The notes under the pieces: model-generated
The model's input: only the letters and a program-made list of their open reading frames with translations
Told to the model about the DNA's origin: nothing
Database searches by the model: none
Shown here: positions 5,550 to 6,353 of the stretch, one piece after another
Position numbering within the stretch: the first letter of the stretch is position 1
Layout of the letters: each line of letters opens with the position of its first letter
Translations under genes and position numbers: made by a program
Assembly (NCBI GenBank): GCA_900550185.1
Contig: URRN01000121.1
Span: 1-6,353 of the forward strand
DNA: 6,353 nt
Origin: an uncultured Collinsella sp.
Lineage (GTDB): Bacteria > Actinomycetota > Coriobacteriia > Coriobacteriales > Coriobacteriaceae
Direction of reading: 5' to 3'

Positions 5550-6353
5550 GGCGGTCCATCTCCTCGGTAATACGAACGATATCGGTGACCTCACTCACCT
5601 GCGCAAAGGCAGGCGAGACGGAGGATGCCAGGCGGCGTGAGAGTTCAATGACCTGGGGCGGCTCGACGTAGGCACGCTGCATGAGTTCGATGTTCGAAAA
5701 CAGCTCGTGCGTGCGGCCGCGGTCGAGGATGCGGCCGTTTGCCATTACCACAATGCGCTCGGCAAAATCCGAAACGACTTCCATATCGTGGCAGACCATG
5801 ATAACGGCGCAACCGCGCTCGGCCATGGTGCGCACCGTTTCCATGACGGTCATGCACTCGCGGTAATCAAGGCCGCTCGTGGGCTCGTCGAGCACGACGA
5901 TCGTGGGCTCTACGACCACGACAGAGGCGAGTGCCACCATCTGGCGCTGACCGCGCGAAAGCGAGAAAGGTGCCTCATCGGCAGGCAGGCCAAAGCGGTC
6001 GATGACGAGCTGGGCGCGACGCAGAGCCTCGGCGCGGTCCATGCCGCCAAGCTCCAAGCCAAAGGCGACCTCGTCGAGCACGGTGTCCTTGCAGATCTGA
6101 CGGTCAGGGTTTTGGAAGAGGGTTGCGACTTCGCGGGCGATACGGCTCGTGGGAACGGCTGCGGTATCCAGTCCCGTGACGCGCACGCTGCCTGAGGCGG
6201 GCTTAAGCAGGCCTGTGAGCAGCTTGGTGAGCGTGGTCTTGCCGGCACCGTTCTGGCCGACGATGCCCACGAGCTCGCCGGGATAGAGGGTCAGGTTGAG
6301 GTCGTGGACGGCGGCGCCGCCATTGGGATAGGCAAACTCAACATGGTCGAAGG
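5542..6353 (-). CDS. ecfA: ECF transporter ATP-binding protein, 5'-truncated by window edge
   Basis: Partial ABC ATPase powering the ECF importer; 269 whole codons visible. The reading frame stays open to the window edge. Before GTG 6270 it reads VEFAYPNGG and LTLYPGEL, the usual A-loop region, so the gene starts beyond 6353. Motifs in order: A-loop Tyr (about 6328-6330), Walker A GQNGAGKTT (6232-6258), FQNPDRQI Q-loop typical of EcfA/CbiO, signature LSRGQ (5947-5961), Walker B with Asp 5887-5889 and catalytic Glu 5884-5886, and switch His 5788-5790. All catalytic residues are present. It overlaps ecfT by 8 bases in one operon. SRGQRQ instead of SGGQ is common in the second half of fused, YkoD-like double ATPases, so this could be EcfA2, EcfA1 or the C-terminal half of a fused protein; the missing upstream sequence decides. 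Confidence 0.92.
   Translation of the reverse strand, partial: FDHVEFAYPNGGAAVHDLNLTLYPGELVGIVGQNGAGKTTLTKLLTGLLKPASGSVRVTGLDTAAVPTSRIAREVATLFQNPDRQICKDTVLDEVAFGLELGGMDRAEALRRAQLVIDRFGLPADEAPFSLSRGQRQMVALASVVVVEPTIVVLDEPTSGLDYRECMTVMETVRTMAERGCAVIMVCHDMEVVSDFAERIVVMANGRILDRGRTHELFSNIELMQRAYVEPPQVIELSRRLASSVSPAFAQVSEVTDIVRITEEMDRRG

Noticed and set aside
4773..5570. A 265-codon open frame on the plus strand opposite ecfT
   Set aside because: Antisense shadow of ecfT. The translation is rich in Gln, His and Gly with no domain, and the frame begins inside the terminator tail.

Overview
The window is about 60% GC and gene-dense, with a Gram-positive style of Shine-Dalgarno sites and a peptidoglycan-related gene set. 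It reads like a gut actinobacterium of the Coriobacteriia, most likely Collinsella or a close relative. That assignment rests on recalled protein and codon style and was not checked by any search. All four complete or partial protein-coding blocks have recognisable family signatures, and I see no RNA genes, CRISPR array or insertion sequence.

Layout: (1) 2-1024, plus strand: the 3' part of a membrane-anchored Ser/Thr protein kinase whose N-lobe lies before the window. (2) 1062-2195, minus strand: a secreted PcsB-like coiled-coil protein with a C-terminal lysozyme/glucosaminidase-like domain. It converges on the kinase, and a GC-rich hairpin at 1029-1051 separates the two. (3) 2196-2589: a 394-base region without a gene. 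It holds the hydrolase promoter, a dense cluster of palindromes, and the promoter of the next gene. (4) 2590-3846 and 3931-4677, plus strand: an ATP-grasp ligase closely resembling D-aspartate ligase (Asl-fm type), followed by an aspartate/glutamate racemase. (5) 4678-4802: a REP-like palindrome and a strong 15-bp hairpin terminator between convergent genes. (6) 4803-6353, minus strand: ecfT preceded by a partial ecfA ATPase, overlapping by 8 bases, which form the energizing module of an ECF vitamin/metal importer.

How the genes may work together: the racemase would make D-aspartate from L-aspartate. The ligase would attach it to the diamino-acid side chain of peptidoglycan precursors, giving a D-Asp cross-bridge. 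The neighbouring secreted hydrolase and the kinase also fit cell-wall biology, but only by proximity. The ECF module looks unrelated. The most interesting non-coding signals are an identical TTGCGCAA octamer just downstream of the predicted -10 boxes of both the ligase and racemase genes, and the palindrome cluster overlapping the hydrolase promoter. I did not find a clearly novel system. The D-Asp cassette is a known type, seen here with possible shared regulation.
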